Part shown: in pieces, positions 7,951-18,191 of the stretch
Layout of the letters: the number at the start of each line of letters is the position of its first letter
Position numbering within the stretch: position 1 is the stretch's first letter
Assembly (NCBI RefSeq): GCF_003634635.1
Contig: NZ_RBJB01000004.1
Span: 722,865-786,864 of the forward strand
Source: Marinobacter nauticus
GTDB lineage: Bacteria > Pseudomonadota > Gammaproteobacteria > Pseudomonadales > Oleiphilaceae
Direction of reading: 5' to 3'
DNA: 64,000 nucleotides
Notes under the pieces: generated by a model
The model's input: the letters and a program-made list of their open reading frames with translations, nothing else
The model's database searches: none
Told to the model about the DNA's origin: nothing
Position numbers and translations under genes: made by a program

Positions 7951-8829
7951 TTACTCCGCCGGCTTGATGGCGAGCAGGTCGGTCCGCAAATGCGTCAGCA
8001 CCTTTTCGGCCGTGTTGCCGATGACCCGGGCGGTCAGGCCGGTTTTGCCAGTGGTGCCGATGACGACCATGTCGGCCTTGATCCGGTTGGCAACACTGGG
8101 AATGACCTTTTGAGCAGGGCCAGATTCGATGTGGACCTGTTCCGGCATCAGGTGCCAGGTGTTGCACAGGTGTTCAATCTGCGGTTTCAGGGCCGCTTCC
8201 TGTTTTCTGGCGTGGGCCAGAGGGTCGATGATGTCCAGGTCGGCCAGAACCACCGAGGTATGAAGTGCGTGCACCAGGTGCAGCTCTGTTTCCAGAGCCT
8301 TCGCCAGATGCCAGGCGCGATCAATGATGCGATTGTTCAGGGCTTTCTTCACGGGTTTGTCGGAGCTCAGGTCCACCGCCGCCAGGATTGGCCGAGCCTT
8401 GTTCCATTTGTTCTCCGCCACCAGCATCACCGGTGACGGGCACTCGCGAATCAGGTGCCAGTCGGTTGGGGTATACAGGAAGGTTTCTGAGCGATGGCCC
8501 GTCTTTACCACGACACCAACGTTCTCTTTCTGGCACTGGGCAATTACCCACAGGTGAATGTGCTTTTCCCAGACCGTTCGGGCATGGATCTTCAGATCAT
8601 TGCAATCGGCCAGCGCCAGCATCTGTTCCAGCCATTTCTGGCGATGTTCCATGAGCGCCTGTCGGGCCCGTTGTTGTACCTCCGGATCGCCCGGCAGTGC
8701 ATCCAGATATTCATGCACAAACGCCACGACCTCCACCGCTGCGCCCGTTGCCCGGGCCAGTGCCACGCCACGGGCGAGGGCGGTTTGGTCTTTATGGTGG
8801 TGATCCATGATGATCAGGAGTTTTTCCAT
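7951..8829 (-). CDS. Tandem universal stress protein (UspE-like)
   Basis: A 292-residue protein with two Usp domains, about residues 1-140 and 150-290, the arrangement of UspE. The second domain ends with the nucleotide-binding pattern VIGTTGKTGLTARVIGNTAE (G-x2-G-x9-G-N/S). The first ends RECPSPVMLVAENKW and lacks the full glycine pattern, so probably only the C-terminal half binds ATP. It is a cytoplasmic stress or adhesion regulator in the known family. It is transcribed opposite to its neighbours yicC and gmk, suggesting independent control. Confidence 0.85.
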   Translation of the reverse strand: MEKLLIIMDHHHKDQTALARGVALARATGAAVEVVAFVHEYLDALPGDPEVQQRARQALMEHRQKWLEQMLALADCNDLKIHARTVWEKHIHLWVIAQCQKENVGVVVKTGHRSETFLYTPTDWHLIRECPSPVMLVAENKWNKARPILAAVDLSSDKPVKKALNNRIIDRAWHLAKALETELHLVHALHTSVVLADLDIIDPLAHARKQEAALKPQIEHLCNTWHLMPEQVHIESGPAQKVIPSVANRIKADMVVIGTTGKTGLTARVIGNTAEKVLTHLRTDLLAIKPAE

Positions 8830-8900
8830 GGCGGTATCCGTTTACTGTGGGTGTTTGCGGTCATACTAACAGCTGAGCCCGGGCCGGGATGCGGAGATAA

Positions 8901-9608
<708 letters not shown>

Positions 9609-9696
9609 TGGTGGTTTTCACTGTATACAAATTGAGCCGGGGCCAGTAAACTACGCGGTCTGCTAAATCAGTGATTCTTTTTGTTCGGGGAAGATA

Positions 9697-9909
9697 ATGG
9701 CACGAGTTACCGTTGAAGATTGTCTGGAAAACGTAGATAACCGATTCCAGCTGGTCATGCTGGCCACCAAACGCGCCCGCCAGATCGCCACCAAGGGTGC
9801 CGAGCCGATGGTTGCGGAAGAGAATGATAAGCCGACCGTTATTGCCCTGCGTGAGATTGCAGAAGGCAAGGTGACCCGCGATCTTCTGCTGGAAGAAGAC
9901 GACGACTGA
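9697..9909 (+). CDS. rpoZ: RNA polymerase omega subunit
   Basis: The small subunit that helps assemble the beta' subunit and forms part of a ppGpp-binding site of RNA polymerase. It is 70 residues beginning [20 protein letters not shown], with the conserved ATKRARQI and [14 protein letters not shown]. An acidic C-terminus (LEEDDD) closes it. It has its standard place between gmk and spoT. A terminator follows 113 bases after the stop. Confidence 0.97.
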   Translation: MARVTVEDCLENVDNRFQLVMLATKRARQIATKGAEPMVAEENDKPTVIALREIAEGKVTRDLLLEEDDD

Positions 9910-10022
9910 GTTCGTCCGGTCGCCGGCGATGCGTAAAAATACGTGCCGGTAACTGAGAAGCATTGAAATCTGCCTCCGCAGTTTTATAGTGTAACTATAG
10001 AACCTGCCAGGAAGGACAACGG

Positions 10023-10052
10023 AAGCCCGGATGCACGCATTCGGGCTTTTTT
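10023..10052 (+). terminator. Rho-independent terminator between rpoZ and spoT
   Basis: An 11-bp hairpin: arms AAGCCCGGATG and CATTCGGGCTT with one G-T wobble, followed by TTTTTTG. It ends rpoZ or attenuates read-through into spoT. It overlaps the most upstream ATG of the spoT open frame, which argues against that ATG as the true start. Confidence 0.85.
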
Positions 10053-10084
10053 GTCCCCGGTACACTGAGAACGATGGAGGCGCG

Positions 10085-12229
10085 GTGGTCGCAGCAGAGG
10101 CAACGGTAGAAGAACTGGCCAGAGAACTCAGTTCCTACCTCGATACCAATCGCATCAATCAGGTGCGACGGGCTTACTATTACGCCGAACAGGCCCACGA
10201 AGGCCAGATGCGTAAAAGCGGCGACCGTTATATTACCCACCCCCTGGCTGTGGCCGGAATTCTTGCCGACCTCCGGCTCGACCATCAGAGCCTGATGGCA
10301 GCCATGCTTCACGATGTCATTGAGGATACCGGCATTCCAAAAGATGCGCTGGCGGAACAGTTCGGAGAGGATGTGGCCGAGCTGGTGGATGGTGTCTCCA
10401 AACTGACCCAGATTGAGTTCCGCTCCCGGGCGGAGGCCCAGGCGGAAAACTTCCAGAAGATGACCCTGGCCATGGCCAAGGATATCCGGGTGATTCTGGT
10501 GAAGCTGGCGGATCGCCTGCACAACATGCGCACCCTCGGCCCCATGCCGTACGAGAAGCGCCTGCGTATCGCCACTGAAACCCTCGATATCTATGCGCCC
10601 ATTGCTAATCGCCTGGGCATGCATTCGATCTGTACCGAGCTTGAAGATCTGGGGTTTTCCTCGCTCTATCCCATGCGCGCCAAGTACATTTCCAAGGCGG
10701 TTGAGAAGCTTCGTGGCAGCCACCGGGAGATCATTGAAGACATCCGGGGAAAACTGCAGGAAAAGCTGGAGGAGCGTGGGCTTCCGGGCCGCATTCTGGG
10801 GCGGGAGAAACACCTGAACTCCATTTATAACAAGATGAAGTTCAAGCAGAAATCCTTCCATGAAATCATGGATGTGTATGCGTTCAGGATCATTACGGAT
10901 ACCGAGGATAACTGTTATCGCATACTTGGTGCCGTACACAGTCTCTACAAGCCACTGCCCGGGCGTTTCAAGGATTACATTGCCATGCCCAAGTCGAATG
11001 GCTATCAGTCCATTCACACCACCTTGTTCGGCATGCACGTGAACATCGAGATCCAGATCCGGACCGAGGAAATGGAGCACATTGCCAACAATGGTATTGC
11101 TGCCCACTGGATGTACAAAAACGAAGCCTCCGGCGTGACCACCATCAATCAATCCCGGGTAGATCGGTGGGTGAAGGGGCTCATGGAAATGCGCGAACGC
11201 GCGGATGATTCCATGGAGTTCATTGAACACGTCAAGGTCGATCTGTTCCCGGACGAGATCTATGTGTTTACGCCCAAGGGCCGGATCATGGAGCTGCCAA
11301 GCGGGGCCACCCCGGTGGACTTCGCCTATGCAATCCATACCGATATCGGCAATGCCTCTGTGGCGTGTCGGATCAATCGCAATCTGGCATCCCTGAGTCA
11401 ACCGCTGCAAAGCGGGCAGACGGTGGAAATCATCACCGCGCCTGGCGCCCGCCCGAATCCTGCCTGGCTCAGCTTCGTGGTGACCGGCAAAGCCCGAAGC
11501 AGTATCCGGCATGTGCTCAAAACCCGTAAGCGGACCGAGTCCATGGAGCTGGGTCGCACCCTGCTCAAACGTTCGCTCAAGGGTTTTGGTGCCAAACTGT
11601 CGGATATCAGTGATGCCCAGAAACAGGCGGTGGTTAATCACAACCAGGTCAACAGCTTTGATGATCTGATCAGCGATATTGGTCTGGGTAACCGTATGGC
11701 CTATCTGGTGGCCCGTCAGTTGGTGTCCGGCAATGACGTGATGGAGGCGCCGGCCAACCTGGAAAATGCCCCGGACAGCAAGCAGGGTGCCGTCACCATA
11801 CGCGGCACCGAAGGGCTCTTGGTACGCTTTGCCAATTGTTGCAAACCCATTCCCGGGGACCCGGTGGTTGGTGTGATGGACTCTGGCAACGGCATGGTAA
11901 TTCATTCAGATACCTGTTCCCGCCTGCCGGAGGACGATGAAGGCCGTGCCCGGCTGACCCACCTGAAGTGGGCCAAGGACATTACCGATGAATTCTCGGT
12001 GGAGCTTCGGGTTGAACTGGAGCGCCAGCGCGGGGTGATTGCCGAAGTAGCGAACGCCGTTGCCATGGCAGACGGAAACATCGAGCGCATCAGTGTGGAA
12101 GACCAGAACGCGCGCTTCGGCATCGTCAGCCTCGTGGTGCATGTGAATGGCCGCAAGCATCTGGCGCGGGTGATGCGCAGGGTCCGGAACATTCGTGCAG
12201 TGACCCATATCGGCCGGGTTCGGCACTGA
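10085..12229 (+). CDS. spoT: Bifunctional (p)ppGpp synthetase/hydrolase SpoT
   Basis: Makes and degrades the alarmone (p)ppGpp. I favour the GTG at 10085 (GGAGG 4 bases upstream, 714 residues) over an ATG at 10031 that lies inside a terminator hairpin. Domains in order: HD hydrolase with intact AMLHDVIEDTG; synthetase with the RFKD (R-x-K-D) motif typical of bifunctional enzymes and DYIAMPKSNGYQSIHTT; TGS (DEIYVFTPKGRIMELPSGA); a helical/zinc-finger-like region with NCCKPIPGD; and a C-terminal ACT domain. It lies between rpoZ and ridA as in other gammaproteobacteria. With dksA and the rRNA promoters it provides both ends of the stringent response in this window. Confidence 0.96.
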   Translation: MVAAEATVEELARELSSYLDTNRINQVRRAYYYAEQAHEGQMRKSGDRYITHPLAVAGILADLRLDHQSLMAAMLHDVIEDTGIPKDALAEQFGEDVAELVDGVSKLTQIEFRSRAEAQAENFQKMTLAMAKDIRVILVKLADRLHNMRTLGPMPYEKRLRIATETLDIYAPIANRLGMHSICTELEDLGFSSLYPMRAKYISKAVEKLRGSHREIIEDIRGKLQEKLEERGLPGRILGREKHLNSIYNKMKFKQKSFHEIMDVYAFRIITDTEDNCYRILGAVHSLYKPLPGRFKDYIAMPKSNGYQSIHTTLFGMHVNIEIQIRTEEMEHIANNGIAAHWMYKNEASGVTTINQSRVDRWVKGLMEMRERADDSMEFIEHVKVDLFPDEIYVFTPKGRIMELPSGATPVDFAYAIHTDIGNASVACRINRNLASLSQPLQSGQTVEIITAPGARPNPAWLSFVVTGKARSSIRHVLKTRKRTESMELGRTLLKRSLKGFGAKLSDISDAQKQAVVNHNQVNSFDDLISDIGLGNRMAYLVARQLVSGNDVMEAPANLENAPDSKQGAVTIRGTEGLLVRFANCCKPIPGDPVVGVMDSGNGMVIHSDTCSRLPEDDEGRARLTHLKWAKDITDEFSVELRVELERQRGVIAEVANAVAMADGNIERISVEDQNARFGIVSLVVHVNGRKHLARVMRRVRNIRAVTHIGRVRH

Positions 12230-12303
12230 GACCTTTGCGTGGTTGACAGTGGCTACGCCCAAAGGTGACGATTGGCGTTTTGGAAAAGAGGAAATTGCAG
12301 GTC

Positions 12304-12690
12304 ATGACCAACAAATCTGTTATCCAGACCGAAAACGCCCCTCAGGCGATTGGTACCTACTCTCAGGCTGTTAAAGCCGGGGACACCGTGTATCTGTCTG
12401 GCCAGATTCCGCTGGACCCGGAAACCATGGAAGTGGTGGCGGGCGACTTTGCCGCCAAGACCCGTCAGGTGTTCGAGAACCTGAAAGCCGTGTGTGAAGC
12501 GGCCGGTGGCGAGCTGAAGGACATCGTCAAACTGAATATCTACATGACGGACCTGGCCAACTTCGCCACTGTCAACGAGATCATGGCCACCTATTTCCAG
12601 GAGCCGTATCCGGCACGCGCCGCCGTCGGTGTAGCCGCGCTGCCGAAAGGCGTTCCGGTGGAAATGGAAGCCGTTATGGTGCTCAGCTAA
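12304..12690 (+). CDS. ridA: RidA, reactive enamine/imine deaminase
   Basis: A 128-residue YjgF/YER057c/UK114 family protein that hydrolyses reactive 2-aminoacrylate and related imines. It starts [20 protein letters not shown] with GCAGG just upstream. It has the signature [19 protein letters not shown], and the catalytic Arg lies in the [15 protein letters not shown] segment, which also ends the family motif. It follows spoT by 74 bases, the usual order. Its stop lies 3 bases from that of the convergent epimerase-like gene. Confidence 0.95.
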   Translation: MTNKSVIQTENAPQAIGTYSQAVKAGDTVYLSGQIPLDPETMEVVAGDFAAKTRQVFENLKAVCEAAGGELKDIVKLNIYMTDLANFATVNEIMATYFQEPYPARAAVGVAALPKGVPVEMEAVMVLS

Positions 12691-12693
12691 GCG

Positions 12694-13572
12694 TCAGAGC
12701 TTGCTGATCATCTCCCGGTACCCCGCCCGATAGTCGGGGTACCGGAATTCAAAGCCACTCTGAAGCAGTTTTCGATTACTGCAGCGCTTGCTACCGGCCC
12801 GCCCGCCTTTACGGGCGCCTTCCACCGGGGCTTTGCACGGCACCTGAGTCCGCACCCAATCAACCACCTCATCCAGCCGAACCGGCTCGCAATCACTGGC
12901 GACGTAAAGTGGCTCCAGGTCCTCACCGTTCAGGGCTTTTTGCGCAAGCCATGCCACAGCGTTGGCGGCATCCACTTCGTGTATGCGATTGCTGAAAGGC
13001 GCGGGTGGTTGGGGATTCATGCGGCCTTCCAGGACTTCCTCAAGAAAACGCTGACGGCTGGGGCCATAAATGCCACTGAAGCGAACAACGGTGGCTGGAT
13101 GCCCGCTGTTCAGGGCGGTACGTTCGCCCTGGAGGATTTGTTGACCAGTGAACCGGTCCGGATCGGCAGGGCTGTTCTCATCGACCCAGCTGTCATCATT
13201 CTGCGCAAAGACGCTGGTGCTGCTGATGAAGATCAGCCGTTTGAGGGATTGCTCACCGATGACGTTGAGCAGGTTCTTGAGACCAGTGACATAGGCTTGA
13301 TGATAACCCTCTTCGTCGTAGCTGGATGGCGTCAGGCAATAGACGACGATGTCCAGGTGTTCCGGAAGCTTGCCGGCCATGGATTCCGTGCGGGTCAGAT
13401 CTGCCCCGATCCCGGTCACTCCCTGAGGGACCCGATCCGGGTTGCGGCGCAGCCCGTATACGTCTCCGGCGCCCAGCAGAACCGTGGCAATGTCACCTCC
13501 GAGCTTGCCGCAGCCCGCCACCAGAATTTGTGCCTTTTGCTTGTCATCAGTCATTGCCATAGACAATTTCAA
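12694..13572 (-). CDS. NAD-dependent epimerase/dehydratase-like protein (YeeZ-like)
   Basis: A 292-residue extended short-chain dehydrogenase-type protein. The Rossmann glycine motif VAGCGKLGGDIATVL is at about residue 18; IFISSTSVFAQNDD and TVVRFSGIYGPSRQRF correspond to the Ser and Tyr-region strands of the fold. The Tyr-x3-Lys catalytic pair is not obvious (Gln-rich GQQILQGERT replaces it), so it may be a non-catalytic or atypical SDR like YeeZ. A shorter start at MTDDKQKAQ (7th codon) is possible. It is divergent from oxyR, with 64 bases between. Confidence 0.75.
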   Translation of the reverse strand: MKLSMAMTDDKQKAQILVAGCGKLGGDIATVLLGAGDVYGLRRNPDRVPQGVTGIGADLTRTESMAGKLPEHLDIVVYCLTPSSYDEEGYHQAYVTGLKNLLNVIGEQSLKRLIFISSTSVFAQNDDSWVDENSPADPDRFTGQQILQGERTALNSGHPATVVRFSGIYGPSRQRFLEEVLEGRMNPQPPAPFSNRIHEVDAANAVAWLAQKALNGEDLEPLYVASDCEPVRLDEVVDWVRTQVPCKAPVEGARKGGRAGSKRCSNRKLLQSGFEFRYPDYRAGYREMISKL

Positions 13573-13636
13573 TCCTTATCCTTTGGCTGATAAAGTAAGT
13601 GAAACTTCGACCTGAGTACGTCAACCGGAGCTCACC

Positions 13637-14596
13637 ATGACCCTCACCGAGTTACGATACGTTGTTACGCTTGCCCGGGAAAGGCATTTTGGCCGTGCCG
13701 CAGAGCGCTGTCATGTCAGCCAGCCGACCCTCAGCGTTGCGGTTAAAAAGCTTGAGGATGAGCTCGGTATCCCCTTGTTCGAGCGCAGCAAAAGCAGTAT
13801 TCGGGTGACCGAAGTTGGCCAGCGTATCATTGAGCAGGCCCAGCGGGTTCTGGACCAGGTGGGCGTGATCAAGGATATGGCGCAGGACGGCAAGAATCAG
13901 CTCAATTCGCCATTGAAGGTCGGCGCGATTTATACCATCGGACCCTACCTGTTCCCGCATTTATTACCGGAGCTGCGCAGAGCGGCGCCAGACATGCCCC
14001 TGTACATAGAAGAGAACTACACCGCCAGCCTGCGCCAGAAGCTGCGGCACTCAGAGTTGGATGCCATCATCATTGCCCTGCCGTTTGAAGAGCCGGAAGT
14101 AGTAACCCTGCCGCTTTACGATGAGCCGTTTGTGGTGCTGCTGCCAGCGGATCATCCGCTGACAGAGAAGGAGCAGGTGACGGCCGAAGAGATGGCGAAA
14201 GAGCAATTGTTGCTGCTCGGGCCCGGCCACTGTTTCCGGGATCAGGTGCTGGAGTCATGTCCGCCCCTGGTGGATGCCATCACCAAGCGGGCGGATAACG
14301 GCAGACCGGAGCTGGTGACCGAGGGCAGTTCGCTGGAAACCATCCGGCACATGGTGGCCTCCGGACTGGGAATCACGGTACTGCCGCTGTCGGCCGCCAC
14401 TGCCATCAAATACCAGGAAGATATCCTTGCGGTGCGGCCTTTTGCGGCGCCGGTGCCTTTCCGAACCGTGGCGCTAGCCTGGCGTGTAACCTTCCCGCGG
14501 CCCAAAGCCATCGATGTACTGTCACTGGCGGCTAGCCAGTGCCGGGTGATAGAAAAAGCCAAAACCGACACACCGGCGGTTGCTGAAAGCGCCTGA
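13637..14596 (+). CDS. oxyR: Hydrogen peroxide sensor OxyR
   Basis: A LysR-family regulator of peroxide defence genes. It is 319 residues. The helix-turn-helix RHFGRAAERCHVSQPTLSVA is at residues 15-35. The effector domain holds the two redox cysteines in GHCFRDQVLESC with eight residues between them, exactly the spacing of the peroxide-reactive pair in E. coli OxyR. It sits immediately upstream of recG (7-base gap), the arrangement known in pseudomonads. GGAG precedes the ATG. Confidence 0.94.
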   Translation: MTLTELRYVVTLARERHFGRAAERCHVSQPTLSVAVKKLEDELGIPLFERSKSSIRVTEVGQRIIEQAQRVLDQVGVIKDMAQDGKNQLNSPLKVGAIYTIGPYLFPHLLPELRRAAPDMPLYIEENYTASLRQKLRHSELDAIIIALPFEEPEVVTLPLYDEPFVVLLPADHPLTEKEQVTAEEMAKEQLLLLGPGHCFRDQVLESCPPLVDAITKRADNGRPELVTEGSSLETIRHMVASGLGITVLPLSAATAIKYQEDILAVRPFAAPVPFRTVALAWRVTFPRPKAIDVLSLAASQCRVIEKAKTDTPAVAESA

Positions 14597-14603
14597 GGGC
14601 CGT

Positions 14604-16679
14604 ATGACGTCACTGGAGGACATCCCGGTAACCCAGCTCAAGGGCGTAGGAAGCGCCCTGGCGGAAATACTTGCCAGGCTGGGCATCCACTCCATTCAGG
14701 ATCTCCTGTTCCATCTTCCCTACCGTTATGAAGACCGCACTCGCGTAGTGCCCATGGGCAGCCTGCGTATCGGCGATATTGCTGTGGTGGAAGGTGAGGT
14801 CATGAAGGCCGACCTGGTGATGGGCCGCCGGCGCAGCCTGCAGGTGACGTTGCGGGATGACACCGGGTTTCTGGTGATGCGGTTTTTTCACTTCAATGCC
14901 GCCCAGAAAAACCAGCTAGCTGAAGGCACACGAGTGCGCTGTTTCGGCGAGGTGCGCCCAGGCCGGGCCGGCTACGAATTCTACCATCCGGAATACCAGA
15001 CCAATCCTCCTGCCATGCCGCCGGCCGAACAGGCGACGCTCACGCCGGTGTATCCTCTGACCGAGGGCATTCAACAGCCCAGGGTCAGGGGGCTCTGTCA
15101 GCAGGCCCTGAGCTATCTGGATCGCTACCCCATCAAGGACTGGCTGCCCCCGGCACTGCTGGCGGACTACCAGTTGCCCGGCATAACCGAGGCTGTTCGC
15201 CTGGTGCATTTGCCTCCGGCCGGTGCCCCGGTGCATCTACTGATAGAGGGAAAGCACCCGGCTCAGCAGCGGCTGGTGATGGAGGAGTTGCTGGCGCATC
15301 AGCTTAGCCTGTTGCAGGTCCGGGAGCAGATACAGGCCCGGGAGGCCTTGCCGCTGCTACCAGCGGGAGACCGGGCAGAGCGATTTCTGGAGCAACTGCC
15401 GTTCAGTCTGACCGGTGCCCAGCGCCATGTGATGGCCGATATCCGGCAGGATCTGAGCCAGCCGGTGCCGATGCTGCGCCTGGTTCAGGGTGATGTCGGC
15501 TCGGGTAAAACCGTGGTTGCTGCCTTATCTGCTCTGCAAACCATCGAAGCCGGCGCCCAGGTTGCCTTGATGGCACCTACCGAGATTCTGGCGGAGCAAC
15601 ACTATCAGAACTTCCGAAATTGGCTGGAGCCATTGGGTGTGGAGTTAGCCTGGTTGTCGGGGAAGGTGAAAGGCAAAGCCCGACAGGCAGCGTTGAGTGC
15701 GGTCGCCGAGGGTCGTGCGCAGATTGCCATTGGTACCCATGCCCTGTTTCAGGATGACGTGGTATTCCAGCGCCTGGCGCTGGTGATTGTCGACGAACAG
15801 CACCGGTTTGGCGTGCACCAGCGGCTGGCCCTGAGAGAGAAAGGGGTTGGCGGAACGCTGGCACCGCACCAGTTGATCATGACGGCGACGCCCATACCGA
15901 GAACCCTGGCCATGAGCGCCTATGCCGACCTCGATACCTCCGTGATTGATGAGCTGCCGCCGGGGCGCAAGCCCATCGAAACGATTGTGCTGCCGGAGAG
16001 CCGCCGGGACGACATCATTGAGCGGGTACGCAAGGCCTGCAGGGAAGGTCGGCAGGCCTATTGGGTCTGCACTCTGATTGAGGAATCCGAGGCGCTTCAG
16101 TGCCAGGCGGCGGAAGTGACCGCCCAGGAGTTGGTTGAGCGGTTGCCGGATCTGGCCATTGGCCTTGTTCATGGCCGCCTGAAAGCCCAGGAAAAAGCCG
16201 CGGTAATGGAGCGCTTCAAAAACGGCGAACTGGATTTGCTGGTGGCCACCACGGTGATCGAGGTCGGCGTGGACGTGCCCAATGCCTCTCTGATTATTAT
16301 CGAGAACCCGGAGCGGCTCGGGCTGGCGCAGTTGCATCAGTTGCGGGGCCGGGTTGGCCGCGGTGAGCAAGCCAGTTTCTGCGTGCTGATGTATCACCCG
16401 CCCCTGTCCAATAATGGCAAGGCCAGGTTACAGGCGCTGCGGGACAGTCAGGATGGCTTCTTTATCGCCGAAAAGGATCTTGAGATTCGGGGGCCTGGAG
16501 AAGTGCTGGGTACTCGCCAGACTGGCTTGATGCAGTTTCGCCTGGCCGATTTTGAACGCGACAAGGGTTGGATTGCCCCCATTCGTGACATGGCGCCGAG
16601 CCTGATGAAGGAGCCTCGGGTAGTCTCAGCACTTATCAGACGGTGGCTGGGTGAGAAAATTCGTTATGGCGACGTATAG
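14604..16679 (+). CDS. recG: ATP-dependent DNA helicase RecG
   Basis: A branch-migrating helicase that remodels stalled forks and Holliday junctions. It is 691 residues from ATG 14604, with GAGGG 5 bases ahead overlapping the oxyR stop region. The N-terminal wedge/OB domain (PYRYEDRTRVVPMG) is followed by the helicase motor: Walker A LVQGDVGSGKTVVA, motif II DEQHRFG (DExH), motif III TATPIPRT, and motifs V-VI TTVIEVGVDVPNA and QLRGRVGRG. The length agrees with the family (about 690). It is co-transcribed with oxyR. Confidence 0.97.
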   Translation: MTSLEDIPVTQLKGVGSALAEILARLGIHSIQDLLFHLPYRYEDRTRVVPMGSLRIGDIAVVEGEVMKADLVMGRRRSLQVTLRDDTGFLVMRFFHFNAAQKNQLAEGTRVRCFGEVRPGRAGYEFYHPEYQTNPPAMPPAEQATLTPVYPLTEGIQQPRVRGLCQQALSYLDRYPIKDWLPPALLADYQLPGITEAVRLVHLPPAGAPVHLLIEGKHPAQQRLVMEELLAHQLSLLQVREQIQAREALPLLPAGDRAERFLEQLPFSLTGAQRHVMADIRQDLSQPVPMLRLVQGDVGSGKTVVAALSALQTIEAGAQVALMAPTEILAEQHYQNFRNWLEPLGVELAWLSGKVKGKARQAALSAVAEGRAQIAIGTHALFQDDVVFQRLALVIVDEQHRFGVHQRLALREKGVGGTLAPHQLIMTATPIPRTLAMSAYADLDTSVIDELPPGRKPIETIVLPESRRDDIIERVRKACREGRQAYWVCTLIEESEALQCQAAEVTAQELVERLPDLAIGLVHGRLKAQEKAAVMERFKNGELDLLVATTVIEVGVDVPNASLIIIENPERLGLAQLHQLRGRVGRGEQASFCVLMYHPPLSNNGKARLQALRDSQDGFFIAEKDLEIRGPGEVLGTRQTGLMQFRLADFERDKGWIAPIRDMAPSLMKEPRVVSALIRRWLGEKIRYGDV

Positions 16680-16795
16680 TGTTGGTCATGAATTTCATAA
16701 CGCCTGTGCTCGTGGCCGATATTGGCCTGTTAATGTCGCGTTAATGACTGCAAAATGCATGAAAACTGATTGATAACCTTTGTCCGGAGAATGCT

Positions 16796-18166
16796 ATGGA
16801 ACTTCCTGTTGTGGTACAGCAGGCACTTGGTGATAACGCCCCCGGTGTATCGTTCCGGAGCGTAAGCCAGATTGATACCGGCCATTTGCTCCGAATGGTA
16901 CTGCTCAGCGACGATCAAGGTAATCTGCAGGCCATCTGCCGTCGCAACGATATGCTCGATCTGGAAGCCCTGAACAAGCGTCTGGGGCGGGATCTGAGAA
17001 TGATGCAGCGGCGCGAGCAGGTTCGGGTCCGCCAGAAAGCCGGGCTTCAGGAGTTGCCGGCGCTGCCATCACTCACCGGTTGGCCGACCGTAGTTGACCG
17101 GCGTGTGGATGAACTCGAGGCGGTCGCGCTGGAGTTGGGGGAACAGGACCTGGGCCTGATGATGCCGGGCGAAGATTTCCGCCAGTTGACGGCAAAGGCC
17201 GCCCGACACGATTTTGCGGTGGATACCGCGAATATATCCGTCAATCTTGACAATCACGCCGCCGACCGTGACCAGCTGCATTCCGCCATCAAAAAGTTCA
17301 CCGGCTTGCGTATTCAGCAGCGACTGGAGGATACACTGGAGCTGCCGCCCTTGCCTGAGACTGCTCAGCGCATCATTCATCTGCGGGTAAACCCTAATGC
17401 GGTAATGGGGGACCTGGTGGATGTGGTGGAGAGCGATCCGAGCCTGGCAGCCCAGGTCGTGAGTTGGGCGTCATCATCGTTCTACGCCGCTGCAGGGCAG
17501 GTGCGTTCCGTCCACGATGCGGTGTCCCGGGTACTGGGTTTTGATCTTGTGATGAACCTGGCCATGGGCCTGGCGCTGGGGCGTGCCCTGAAGCACCCGA
17601 AGGATCATCCGGACGGTTATGTGGATTACTGGCAGCAGGCCATCTGGCAGGCTCAGTCTGCGGGCATTCTCGCGAGCATGATGCCTCGAGGGCAGCGACC
17701 TCTGTTTGGCCTCGCCTACCTGGCTGGTTTGCTCCATAACTTCGGGCATCTGGTACTGGCTCAGGTGTTCCCGCCGCATTTCAGGCTGGTCTGCCGGTCG
17801 CTGGAGGTTAACCCGCACATTGATTCCAGTGTCATTGAGCATTACCTGCTGGGGATCACCCGGGAGCAGATTGCCGCGCAGTTGATGGAAAACTGGGGTA
17901 TGCCGGACGAGGTGACACTGGCCATTCGTTACCAGAAGAATCCTTCCTATGACGGTCCCCAAAGTGTTTATGTTCGTTTATTGTGGCTGGGACGGCAGTT
18001 ACTGACGGAACGTGGTGTTGCCTTGGGCGCGGGTGAGCCGGCAACACAGGCTGTTTATGATGAGCTGGGACTGGACAGGGAAATGGTTCAGGAACAGTTT
18101 GATGAGCTGGTGCGCCGAAAAGACAGCATTATGGCCATGGCCGGGATGATGAGCCAGGGCGCATAA
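16796..18166 (+). CDS. HDOD domain protein with YbaK-like N-terminal domain
   Basis: A 456-residue protein. Residues 1 to about 155 resemble the YbaK/aminoacyl-tRNA deacylase-associated fold (HLLRMVLLSDDQGNLQAIC, LNKRLGRDLRMM). Residues about 170-400 form an HDOD output domain (LPPLPETAQRIIHLRVNPNA, ESDPSLAAQVVSWASSSFY, GLAYLAGLLHNFGHLVLAQV). HDOD proteins lack full HD catalytic metal ligands and act as signalling adaptors. The recG-HDOD neighbourhood is shared with Pseudomonas. GGAG lies 6 bases ahead of the ATG. The target process is unknown. Confidence 0.85.
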   Translation: MELPVVVQQALGDNAPGVSFRSVSQIDTGHLLRMVLLSDDQGNLQAICRRNDMLDLEALNKRLGRDLRMMQRREQVRVRQKAGLQELPALPSLTGWPTVVDRRVDELEAVALELGEQDLGLMMPGEDFRQLTAKAARHDFAVDTANISVNLDNHAADRDQLHSAIKKFTGLRIQQRLEDTLELPPLPETAQRIIHLRVNPNAVMGDLVDVVESDPSLAAQVVSWASSSFYAAAGQVRSVHDAVSRVLGFDLVMNLAMGLALGRALKHPKDHPDGYVDYWQQAIWQAQSAGILASMMPRGQRPLFGLAYLAGLLHNFGHLVLAQVFPPHFRLVCRSLEVNPHIDSSVIEHYLLGITREQIAAQLMENWGMPDEVTLAIRYQKNPSYDGPQSVYVRLLWLGRQLLTERGVALGAGEPATQAVYDELGLDREMVQEQFDELVRRKDSIMAMAGMMSQGA

Positions 18167-18191
18167 AAAAGGGCCGGCCATTGAGGCCGGC
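18165..18191 (-). terminator. Leftward terminator after the DUF2489 gene
   Basis: On the minus strand, GCCGGCC / GGCCGGC with a 5-base loop is followed by CC and a TTTTTT run. It sits 250 bases downstream of the DUF2489 stop and overlaps the last codon of the HDOD gene. Confidence 0.7.

Noticed and set aside
6743..8167. 474-codon minus-strand frame across rph, yicC and usp
   Set aside because: It crosses three well-supported genes in the wrong frame, with no recognisable domain.
10031..10084. ATG 10031 as the spoT start
   Set aside because: It lies in a terminator stem and has no ribosome-binding site; GTG 10085 has GGAGG.
9995..11905. 636-codon open frame antisense to spoT
   Set aside because: It is the shadow of a GC-rich coding strand; the sense frame is a clear SpoT.
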